DNA from: Malurus cyaneus samueli
Lineage: Eukaryota; Chordata; Aves; Passeriformes; Maluridae
Assembly (NCBI GenBank): GCA_009741485.1
Contig: CM019219.1
Location: 3,243,243 to 3,307,242, forward strand
Direction of reading: 5' to 3'
Length of the DNA: 64,000 nucleotides
Positions within the stretch are counted from its first letter, which is position 1, and each line of letters begins with the position of its first letter. The position numbers and the translations under genes are program-made. Under the pieces are notes generated by a model that saw only the letters and a list, made by a program, of their open reading frames with translations, was not told where the DNA came from and made no database searches. Positions 49,331-61,300 of this stretch are shown in pieces.

Positions 49331-52034
49331 TTTCATGCTATAGGAAAATGTCTGATACAGTGAAAAACTATACATACAGTCTTGGGAAAATATATTTCAG
49401 AGTGAGCCTTTCGAATATCAGTTATAAGAATATGTGGACAAGTCCTGTATTTGACTCTTCATTTCCAAATTCTACATGTCTAAAAGCATTTGAAACAAAG
49501 AATCCTGACACTTCTCAGAGCAAATGTCACATTGCTGGAGGAGCAGAAGTTATATCAGATGCATATTGACTAAAAAATGACTGCCTTTGTGGTTGTGATT
49601 ATACTGAACAACATGAGAGCAGCTAATGGTGTAATCACCAGAGCAGATGGCTGCTAGTCCAAAGAAATGGGTTCTGATCCACACCACTGATACCAATCCC
49701 GGATGGTGAACGTGTCATTTAGGACAAATTTGCAAAAGAACCCAACAGCAGAAACACCCAGCTTTCGGGCACCCATCTTAACTGCAAAACCTGGGGACTG
49801 TGTGACTCCAACTACAGAAAATCTGTCATTTTCAAGGCAGGAAAAACTACTGGACACATACAAAAGCGTGAGGCAATTAAAATTAGGAGCTGGCAATACC
49901 TACACAGCCTTTTAAAGTCATCCTCAACATCATCACTTCAGTCTGTTGGGGGCTCAGAGCTCAACTTTGACCAAGGTTTTGCTTGGGAAAACACTCACCT
50001 AAAGACCTTTCTTTAATATATTTATCATAATTCCAGCCGCAGCAGCACTAAAGATCCCATCTGAGATGTAGCAGAGCTCCAGACCTGCAAGTAGTAACCC
50101 CCCACTGATTATCCTGAAGGACTGGACAACAGAAAGAAGTACTTACCAGCTTGCTTTTGTGACATTCAGGGCACAGATGCCACTTGGCTTCTAATACCAC
50201 AGTGTTATGAGGCTCTTGTGAGAGACAACCCTGGATATTCACTGCTGCCAGCAGTCAGTGGTGATTGATGACTCTATTACAGTGATGGCTGTGGCTCCAT
50301 GTTTTCTCCACGGCCCTCAACACCAGCCAAAAAGCAGTGACTTAAGGAGCTTTTTTAGCTCTCAATTCCTCTATCAAGAGTCAGTATATCCTTTGTGCAG
50401 CTGCTTGTTACAGAAGTCAGAAAAGGCTTGTTTCATGATTCCTCCAGCTTATGAACCTCTGCCTTGACCTGCATTTCCAGAAGAGTGCTAATAAAAGGGA
50501 GATTAATCTTGTAAAAGAAATACCTGTATTTCAACAGCACATTGTGCTATTTGTACCCAACACATGGACACAGCTGTAGCCCTGACCACCCAACATTCAT
50601 TTTCTCTGCTGCTTTGTGCTCTCACTATTTTCTACAGTTTGTTTCAAGCATTTACATAAAACACCAACAGACCACAAGGAAATCTCCTCTGGTTTTTAAG
50701 CCAAAACAGAACAAGTTAGTCAAATCCATTCCCTCAGACACATCCTGGGCTAACTTTGTCCACTGCAATATGCAGATCTCAGCATATCAAGTATTAATAG
50801 GTTTTCTCCCCAATACTCACCAAGAAAAACTTGCAAAGGTGGCATAATTTCTAATTCATATTTCACTTTGTTAACCAAAGTATTTGGAATTCCCCTAATT
50901 CTCTGTTCTCCCCTATGCTCTCAAGCTCTTATTTAACTTTGCTACCCACAGTTCTACACCTGTAACTCCCCACTCTATCCTCTTGCCATTTCACACGTTT
51001 CTTTCTCCACATCATCACTAAACCACGTATTCCTTAGTCCTGGTGCACTTCTGCCTTCACACAATTTTTTTATTTAGACACATCCTCACTTCTTTTCCCA
51101 CAAGCTTATTATTGCTTTGCTAGTCACTCTCAGAGAAACCTTTAGTTCCCATGATTGGGCTTCAATTGGCCCTCTTTATCAAAGGAGTCCTCTAAAAGTA
51201 ATAAAACACCTGAACACCAAGATATTATGACTTCAGAAGGTGGCATCAAAAATTCAACCTCTGCCCAACATCAGCCATGTAACCCTCACTGCAAAAAAGC
51301 CAATTAAAGTGCAAGGAAATGGGGTGGTGCACAACTAAAAGAACAGAGACTGGGTGATGCTGTGGTGAGGGCATAATTCACATTTAACTCAGGAAGATTT
51401 TTATTTTTTCCAAACCTATCAAAACCAATTTCTATTGCCAAAGAAACCACATCTAGCTCATGACAAACTACAGAGCATTCCATATACAACTCATTTACCA
51501 CATCTACCTGTAACAGCTCAAGTTTGTCAGAGTTCTGCACACACACAGCTGTTTCCTCTCCATCACCACCTTCTCTGATACCATTTCTGTTGTCAGCAGG
51601 TTTGTTTTCCTAAAGGTAGTAAAGTGCTCCCACTGTCTACACGGATATTGACAGAAAAGAAGTTGGAAGCAAAGCATGAATCCAATCTCCATTCCAAAAT
51701 ACCCAAACCTCAATCACCTTGGACAAGCCTGATGTTTTTTGTTCTGTTCCTCCTACAAAGTGAATATTTAAGCAGTAAGTACTTCTCAAACACTTGATAC
51801 AAACAATCAGGAGAGCAGTCTGAGTCTGCTCTGCAAACACGGTTGAGCGAGACAGCTTTTAGGGGTAATACTCAACAGAAAATATTTATTTCCCAATTCA
51901 TCTTGTTGCAAAAAGATAAAAGGTTCATAAATTTTCCAACAGGAAAATCCAAAACTCAAGAACCCCTGCAATTAAAGGATTTGGTCTCAACATTCGTTTC
52001 ACAATCAGTAAAGGCTGCCACACAATGTACTTGT
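49331..52034. other. Intergenic DNA downstream of BUB3
   Basis: No gene recognised. About 49,610-49,700 has weak tRNA-like spacing. An extra minus-strand AATAAA lies at 51,885-51,890. Open frames at 51,304-51,840 (minus) have no recognisable domain. Confidence 0.55.
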
Positions 52035-52365
52035 TTTCAAAAACCTATAGATATTTATTGAACAAATAAGAAAGCAGTGAAAGTTTTCATAATCGGATAC
52101 TACAAAATAAACTTTGAGTTTTTATAAACATTATCTACAGGATTGAACTAATTCAGCTCCAGACAGTAGATAAAGAAAAGTGTTTCACTAACATTATAAG
52201 CAGGCAAGGAATGACAGATTCAGATGAATTACAATAAACAAACAAGAATTTCTTAGTAAAAAATAACACGAGTACAAAGACTATTCTTCTCACTTCAGTT
52301 GTTTTTATGGCATCTTGTTAGGAGCAGGACAGCATCTCTTGTAGGGAAGAAGCATCATCAGTAGT
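52035..52365 (-). other. BUB3: BUB3 3' untranslated region
   Basis: This is the sequence after the BUB3 stop on the minus strand. The first AATAAA is at 52,054-52,059, and a GT-rich stretch (TTGTGTGG) follows near 52,017-52,024, so cleavage near 52,035 is likely. A second AATAAA at 51,885-51,890 could serve a longer form. The end point is an estimate. Confidence 0.6.
52054..52059 (-). terminator. BUB3 polyadenylation signal
   Basis: Canonical AATAAA on the minus strand (TTTATT on the plus strand), about 310 nt after the BUB3 stop, with a GT-rich stretch roughly 30-40 nt further on. It is the first canonical hexamer after the stop. Confidence 0.6.
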
Positions 52366-52375
52366 CTAAGTAGAC
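52366..52375 (-). CDS. BUB3: BUB3 last coding segment (KST stop)
   Basis: After a TTATTTCAG acceptor, the exon reads G TCT ACT TAG. This completes Lys324 and adds Ser325 and Thr326 before the stop at 52,366-52,368. It matches the C-terminus of the shorter human isoform as I recall it (…KPKST). I could not find by eye an exon encoding the other human tail (SPCT) between 52,376 and 54,387. Confidence 0.85.
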
Positions 52376-55300
52376 CTGAAATAAATAAATCTATTTTAGG
52401 AAGAGTATTTAGAGGAATCATAAGCAGGTAGAACATGCAACATCCTAGGAAAGCAGAAATTTGCAGAAAGCCAGCTTTCATTTGTACCAAGATAAAAAAT
52501 ATAATAGTTTAATGATGAAAAAAGTAATCTTTGTACAATATGGCACCATCTTGATGCACTTAGAATGCATTGTGCAGAAACACTGAGACTCAAATTAATA
52601 TGCAAAAAGATCACTATGGAACTACCATTAGTCTTCTGTCCTAAGTAACTTATTTTTAGAATAAACCAGAGATGACTCACACTCCTGAAACACTAAAATA
52701 TACCCATCATTCTTAGTGCCCTAAGGTTGGCACAAGCAACTTGTAAATGTCAGAAAAGCATATAAACCTCGTTAATGTTTTCAGAAATTCATTTAAAGAT
52801 AGAAACAGGTCCAAAAAGATGCCTGTCTAAATGCATTGCAATTACGTTACAATTATTTTCCAAATACACAGATAGGCTCTGTCTTTTCTCAGCTCATTAC
52901 TGACTCAAACAATTTGCCCTTCTGGGATCAATTGTTTGCTAATAAATAATTGTTTACAGTCACAAAATGATATTAAGGAGTATTCTTATTAGTTTTCCTT
53001 CTACAGCCTAATAAGATTCAAAACTAGCTGATTCCCAAGAGTCTAACCTTAACCTTGCTGTGTTTAACAGCCCAGGAAATGATGAACCATCTGTTTCAGA
53101 AAATAATGGAGGGCCAAGAGGAAATATTGTTTAATTGTAGATTAACCTCCTTGTACAGCAGAATGAAGCATCTACAGAATTAGCAACTCTAACTAGCAAT
53201 GAACAAAAAAAAGACCCTGAAAGCAGTTCTTACTATTAAAAAACCAAGAGCAGCTATTATTCTTTTATCAACTTTAAAAAACACAACAAAAATAACTCAT
53301 AAATAAATGTAACAAGTACAACCTGATTTTAAAAATAAATCTGAATTGCCACATTTGGATTTTTTTCCACTTGAGGAATTACCAGAAATAAATATGAAAA
53401 TGGTTCTGGCTTTATTTTTCTAGGAGTATCAAAATTATTTTAAAACAAACATCGCCAAGCGAGAGATGTGAAAGTTATACAATAATAAATATCTCATCTT
53501 CATAGGTATAAAATGGCTGCTCCAAAGCAACAGAAAAGTCACTTAAGGGAGTGGAGGGAAAGCTCTTGAGATTTTAAAGTCAAAAAATTTCATCATTTAT
53601 GTATCTGTTTTCATAGCCACTTTTAATAATGGAGACAACCTGATAAGGTGTTAGACAGATTGAGCACTAGAAGAGAAAAAACCCTAGCAGTGATAAAGCA
53701 CAGGAATTTGAAAATAAAGCCAACTGCTCCTGTGCTAGCATCATTAAGAGCAGCACAATTCTGCACTGGGATGGCAATTTTTCTATGTAACATTCATGCC
53801 AAGGCAAATTGAACGAGAATTTTTACCTCCATCAATCAGTCTGCCAGTTTTGACAGCACCAATGACAGAAAAGTGTGTTATCAAAGGGCTGCAGCAAACT
53901 CCAACACACAGGAACTGAGAGAGCTTTTCCTTGATTTTACACAACCTTCCTGGAAGAGTATCTAAATTGAGCGCTTGCTCAGACAGCTGGGTGCACAGTC
54001 AGTGTGACAGATTGCATTCATTCCAAGTTTTAAATATCCAAACACAGTAACATTTACTCCAATAAATTATTCTTGAATTCTTCACTCAATTCTTGAAGCA
54101 ATGAGCTCGCAATAACTCTACAGCTTCATATAATAGCACCTATTGAAACAGGATAAGAGTTTGACATTCTTCTCCCACTAAACAAGCAGGCACAATTTTA
54201 TCCATCAGCCGTCTATCAACCTACGGATATTGAAAGCTTGGGCGAAGGAGATAACATCAAACCCAGCCCTACTGTCAAGCTGCACTATCTCCTGCCATCA
54301 ATAATGCTATTCATGAATTTAGGAAAATTAATAAATCTTGGGGTGGATGCTCAGAGAGCCTCAACTGCAGGTGAAGCAGACACTCACTTGGGCTTTGTTT
54401 CTGCGTCTGTCACTTGGCGGATGTAGATGCCATCCTCGGGGTGCTCGATGTCATCCATTTCATACATGTAGGAAGAGGCTATGGCCAGGGTGGTGCCATC
54501 ATTGCTGAAGGCCAGGGAGGCAATGCTGGTGGGATATCGATGGAATTGGCACAGCCTCTTCTTGTTAAACGGATCCCAGATATTCACAAAGCCATCGGAG
54601 CCGCCTGGAAATCAGTGTTTCAAAAAAAGGTTTGTAAGTTGTAATGGAAAAAAAAAAAGACTGAAGAGATGCAGCACAGGAAAAAAAAAGAAAACTACTC
54701 ATAATTACTTTGTCAGGAAAAACACAGGGTTGATTCATTCAGTAAAGAGCACAAGCATTTCCCAAAATCCCTGTTAAAGCAGTTAACTGGAGAAAAGACT
54801 GCAATACAATTTTATCTCAAACACCTGTAAATTCCAAGAATGGGAAAGGAAAAAAAAACCTTTCTAACAGAGATTCTCATTGCATCATAGTTTTAAGCTG
54901 ACAGTGAGACTTGTGATTACCTCTGCAGGGCCAAACACAAGCTTGTGTTTGGGAGAAAAAAAAGTGTTAAGTTTTAGAACTCTCACTACATCAAATAATT
55001 TTAAAACCCATTAAATACAATTTAAATGCTTAAAAGTCAGGGTATATGAAGTAAAGGCTGATCTGTTTACATCAAAACTAAAGGAGCTGATGCAAGTCTT
55101 ACAAAGAATTGAGTATTTACCTGTAGCAAATGTGTTGTGGACATTATGGAAAGAAATGGCATTAACTGGATAAATCTGCTCGATGTTATTCTCCTTCAAA
55201 CGGTGACATTTGAACGCGTATTTCTTCTTCTGGATTTCTGGGCTTGGGTCCAAGTATTCCACAGCTACACGACCTTCAATAGAACTTAAAACGTAACCCT

Positions 55301-58300
55301 AAGAAGCAAAAAAAAATTGGAGATACATGTTTTAGAAGTTTACAACTGGAGAAAAGACTGCAATACTATTTTATTTCACAGACTTCTAAATTCTAAGGAA
55401 GTGGAGCGGCAGAAAAAAGCTTTCTAAGAGGGATTCTCATTGCATTATAGTTTTTAACTGACAATGAGACTTGTAATTGAGATAACAATGCGACTTCTGC
55501 AGCTCCAAATCCAAGCTTATGTTTGGGGAAAAAAATGTTAAGAGTTAAAAATCCTTTGTATTTACTCACCTACCCTCCAGGGCCTATATATCTGAAATAT
55601 GACAGATACTCACAGGACTATTTAGTTTCAGAATTACATTACATTAAAATTAGTTCAGAGCTTTATACTAACAACTAAACACTCAAGCTGAAACAGTATT
55701 TTCAGTGAAACTTGATTACAAGTTGTGTTCACTTATCCAGTTAATTACAGTCCTGACTTGGAGCAACCTGAGATGCTTTTATTATCACTTCTGAGTTAAG
55801 TCCATAATAGATCTTTTCAGAAATAGGATTGCAATGATATCTAGCTATAACGAGGCTCTTTAAAATCCATCATACAATACAATCTGGAAGATCAGCTTGT
55901 TTTACTATAACTAGAACTGAAAATGGACAAAGCATTCATGCCAGTTCAAGAACAAGTAACTAGGTCTTGCAATTCCTTTACTATCACTCTGTACACGGGA
56001 AAATTCCCTCACAAATTGGTTTGGCAGAGAAAGCCAATCTTCTTGCTTTCCTTGAAAAAGAAATACCACAGACACATCATGTTAACTTGCACAGAACAGC
56101 TGTAGGAGCACCTGAATTGCACAATTCCCCCTGGATAATGCATCAGGGGTTCTGCAGTGCATGTCACAGATTCAGAGTGAAAGAAAAGAAAAATATGTAA
56201 ACGACATTCATGCAGTTTTAATCCTGCCCCTGTTCACAGACTGTTCAAGAACCCAGGGCTACAATGCATAAAAGCTGCTGAGGAACAGCCAATTCTGGCT
56301 TTCTGTCTTTTATTGCAACTGGGGAAAGGGAGGATGATTTTTAATTACACGTCAGCATTGTGGTTCATTAAATAGCTTATTTCTAAAACAGAGACAAATC
56401 TTGAGGCATAAAATGACAACATGATATGCTGGTAAATCAGTGGCAAACATTGCTAAACTGCACTGAAAAGAATTAATGTGCAACAGGAAGCTTCCCCACT
56501 CCCAGAGTTTGATTACAAAACAAACCCCCACTTGAAAAATAAACTTGAAAATAAACCACCATTTTCCTGAAGAATATTCAGCAGAAATGTGATTGCTGCC
56601 ACAGCTCCCATACCTGCTTGTTGGGGAATGCTCTGATGCAGCGGGTCTGGTATTTCAGGCTCGACTCCCTTCGCTGCTGAACGTATCCCATGTTCCTCAA
56701 ATCCCACACCAGCACCCTCCGACCTGCAGTGCCCACAATCAGCCTGTCTCCAGACACAGAGAGGGTGTAGACCTTTCAAAAAAAATTTACAGTATTTAAC
56801 ACTAATTAACCTGAAAATGCCCTGTTCTTTGTACAGAATAAGCTGTCAGCAATAAGCACTAGCACAACTGGCGACATCTGAGGAATCCACAGCAACACAA
56901 TTCCCTTCAGCTTTAATTTAGAACCCAAATTTGGGATAAGCAGTAAGAGTGAAGCTGGTTAGTGAGAACACCCTGATGTAGCATTCAGAAGCTCAAAAAC
57001 TACTCCAATCAGTAAATATACCAGATTTAATAGCAAAAGCAAAGCCTATACAAAGGAACAGGAGGGGAATGACATGGATATTGGAATTCATCCCTGCTTG
57101 CTATGCAGAGTTTACATTCCCACAGTCAATTCATGATGCTGCAGTTTAGTCCTACAACACCACATCACACATTTGCTTCTCTGTTTTTCTCCTAGTAACC
57201 AAGTATTTTTCTTTATAAACTGAATATTTTGAGTTGAGCTTCATGTTACTAAAACAAAATAAATTGCCAAGAAATCATTAGAAAAGCACATTACTTTGTA
57301 TACTTTAATAAAACTAAGTGAAAGTGAAGAAAGCAATATGCCTGACATATTAAAAAAATACAATGGCTTGGAATTTCAACTCTACTCCAAAACTTGGCTC
57401 AGAGGTTCTAATTTTCGCTTATCAAATTTTGCAGGAAAATATTTAGTGTGTGAATTATTGCTTCAACTATTGCTTGGGATGCAGTTCATCTGGTAGCATG
57501 CTTTAAAAAAAATAAAAAGGAAAGAAGTTTAGTCAAAAAATACTGTGCTACAAAATGAATTCCAAGTTGTTGATACGCACAGGCAGATGGAATCCAGCTA
57601 CCTACAGCTGCCACTGAACTGCTACAACAGCAAACTACGAGAATGAGCTTTTTCCAAGTGATCTAATGCAGCCAAATACATAGGAAACAGATCTTGGATA
57701 TTCCTCAGAGTAAGAATGAAAAGTGTATGAGATCTGGTGTCCTGCCAGAAGGAATCCATTTACTTTTGGCATGAGCTTGTACGATTTCATTTTGTTTCAC
57801 TTTCTGGTTCTCTGATGAAGTGCAACAAAGCTGCTTGGTTCTGCTAAGACTGCACTGAAATATCAGATACAACAACTTTTTATTTGCTACAAATATGTTT
57901 TCAAAAAGTTAATTTCTAATTTAAAAAAAAAATGCAGACAGGTCTGTATATACACATATGATAAAAAAGCTTCGTTTAACAAATTCTCATCCATCCAGCA
58001 TGTTTTCTTCTCTATAATGTGATTATTCAATTTTCCTCTTAAGACTGAGATATTAAGATGGAAAAAGTCTTAAATGTTCACAGGAGCTGCCCAAAATTTC
58101 TGATGATGCCAATTATGCCTAAAAAGGGTAAGAAAACTTTGAGTTACACATTTTAACAAGACAGTTTTTCAAATTCTTCCTCATTATTGATGTAAAAAAT
58201 GGTGCAGAAATATTCATAAACATTTTATATAATGTGTTTGTATACATACAGGGAAACAAAGGCATAAAGAACATTAAATATCTTAAATCTTCTTCACAAA

Positions 58301-61300
58301 CTGATGTCACACCTGTACAGTGAGTGTTCTTTCCACACCACACAGCCATAAATCAAATGAAATCGTTGTCATGCAGTGGAGTAGGTGTACACATTCATCA
58401 AAGGCAGCATTAAAAAAATGACATAATGAACCCTGCTGAACCAATAAGCAGCTTGATTCACTGTGGCTGTCCATTATATGATATTCTGTCAGCAATTTAT
58501 CACAGTTCTTTACATGCTACATACATCTATAAATCAAAACTAGAAATAATGCAATTACTTTATTATGCACAAAGGTCTCGCCAGAAGTAGATCCAGCTCT
58601 GCTGGAACAAAAGTAAGAGCTATTTAGGGGCAAAGGGAAGGTAATGATGGCTCATAATTAGGACTTGACAATAGGATGCCACAGTGCTAAATGAAATTTT
58701 AAAAAGGTACAGGCAAAAAAAAATATTCATCTGTAAAATTATCCAGCAAGCCAGCCTGTGTTTAGGAGTCTGAAAAAAAACAGCAATTACTGTTAATTCT
58801 TTCAGTGACAGCACAGTAAGCAGCATGGGAAGTTAACACACACATGACCATTAGAAAAAACTGAAGACATCCTATTTTATCTTCTTTCTCTCAGTCTCCC
58901 ATTAGCACAGAGGATTTCAGCTTCAGGAAAATACACAAATTTACTAGGCATTAATACAATGCAGGTAAATCACAACACAAGCAATTCCATTCAATTTTTT
59001 GAACACAAGTGAAAAACCGAAATATTATTTCAGGAAACATAAATGGCCTCCCATTTATGAGAGATATTTTTCTGTGCATATTCCAAAACAGTCAGACCTT
59101 AGGACTGCCAGGGTCTGCTATACCTAAAATCTTAACATTTAAGGAAATCAGCCAAGATGCTTTGTTTTCCTTCAAATTTATTTTAAAGAATTTAGTCCAG
59201 CACAAACACCAAGAATTAGGGTATGCTGAGAAAAGCTCAAAACCATCATCTAAAAATTGCCATATATTCTGAATACCAATCTTTTTAAATGCTCTATTTT
59301 CATAGCTTAAAAACAATTAAACATAACCTCACAAACTCAACTCAACACAGTGTCCTGTGTGATGTTTCAAAGTGCCAAGATGCATTTTTATCACCTGGAA
59401 TGCAGCATGCAGCACGTACCTTTTCAGGCTGAGAGAAGGTTCCTGCATTACAAGGTGTTCTGGGATCCCACAGTTTAACTGTCTGATCCCAACTTCCAGT
59501 CACCATAACATTCACTTCTGGGCAATACTCCACACACCTGATAGGAGCATCATGGGCACCAACAAGGTTTTCTGTAAGAAAATACAATATTCTGTAACTT
59601 TACTGGCCCTACTGACAGTCAGAATGAGTGACATAAAGAATAAAAAAAGGACATCACTGCAGTACAAGTATTTTCTGACATTCTACAGGTGCATTTCTAT
59701 GCCAGAAGTCCATTAAGAATAGATCAGCCTGAGAAGCATCAATTTTGCAAAGATCAGGATTGTTAATTTTCAATTTACGTCTCCTGAGATTAGGGTTTAA
59801 GAATTTTAGGCAGTCACTGAGAGATCTTTACAGGTATAAAGCATGTTCCGTATGAGTGGTATCACACTCTGAAAAATACACTAATACAGAAAGCAACTTA
59901 AGCTTGTGTATATTAATAACATGACAAGAGAAAGCAATTAATATTACATTTTCATAAAAATATTAAAATGAACACTTGTTGAAAGTCAGCTATGGCAGAA
60001 TTACTTCAGCTTTCTGGTACCATTACTGCACACACTCATTTGTCAAACTCTGGCTATTGGCTGGTGCTGGTGAGTGACTGGCTGAAATTTGCCTTTCTCT
60101 TTAACACTCTAAAAACACACCAAAAAAATGAGACAATATAGTTTCCATATTTTCCACCACTGAAACTGCTATTTTCAAGCAACGTTTCCTTAAGATAAAA
60201 AGCGTAGTACAAAGCCATGCTTGACAAAAACAGAAGCTTTATATAACTTCAACCATTAAAGATTATTCCAAATACATCCAAACCAAATTTGTGAAAAACA
60301 ACAGGCTTAGTTTTAGATCAGCTTGGCTAAGTCCCCCTAAATGAGATACTGTAGCCTATAACAGAGCAGGATTATCATCAGAAAACCAACTAAAGGCATC
60401 CTCCAAGCACCTATCAAACTTTCTGGCAAGCTGCCAAATTCTTCCAGGTTTTTAGGTGGTACTTATTAGGGCTGGTTATTCTGCCAGATACTTAAATAGC
60501 CCCCATCTAAAGAACCTGAAGAATATTCTGTGCACGTAAGTACATAAATCTGAATCTTAGGCCAGTTGCTGTCACCATTTAGAGTTCAATCTGCTCACCT
60601 TGGTCCGTGTTTAAATCGTGCATTTTGAGTTGCTGATCCAGCCCTCCACTCCAGGCATGGGTAGGATCCTACGAAGCATAAAATTCACCTTATTAAGTTT
60701 CAATGGCTGCTTTGCATTCAGTATCCTAAACTCATAACAAAGGATTTGCTTTCAAAAGTTTTGGGAAGATGGGAATTAAGACACAAACGTTAAGGTCTGG
60801 CTCAGATTTAAACAGACCGAAGTTTTGCAAAATATTTAACTGCTTTGAGCTATATGAATTTCTTCAGTTTAAAAGTAAAACTAAAATAAATTTTTAAAAG
60901 GCAGTTAGAGGCTATACCAAATTATTTCCATTTCTTCATATTTTAAGTTACTGACAAGCTAAGTTCCATCTAAATGTAGTGTACTCCTAAAACTGATTTA
61001 GAAGGGAGATAATATCATTTGAGAACCTGAGTGTTGATCCACAATACAGCATCAGTGATGTGAAAATATATTCAGTGAGAAAAAGCATGGTAGACCCCCT
61101 CTTTAATTTCAGGGCCTGACAATTTCTCATATTTTGGACACCTTACAGCTATAAAATAATAATTTAAAAACCCCTCCCACACTTACATAAAAAGCACAGT
61201 CCAGGACAGCTCCTGAATGCTGATATTTGAGTCTCATGGTGTTGGCAGGAACATCATAGAGCCGAACAGTCGTGTCCCAGGATGAAACAAGCAGAAACTG

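Noticed and set aside
57296..57496. Plus-strand 66-codon frame in a BUB3 intron
   Set aside because: Isolated, without splice-like borders or family resemblance.
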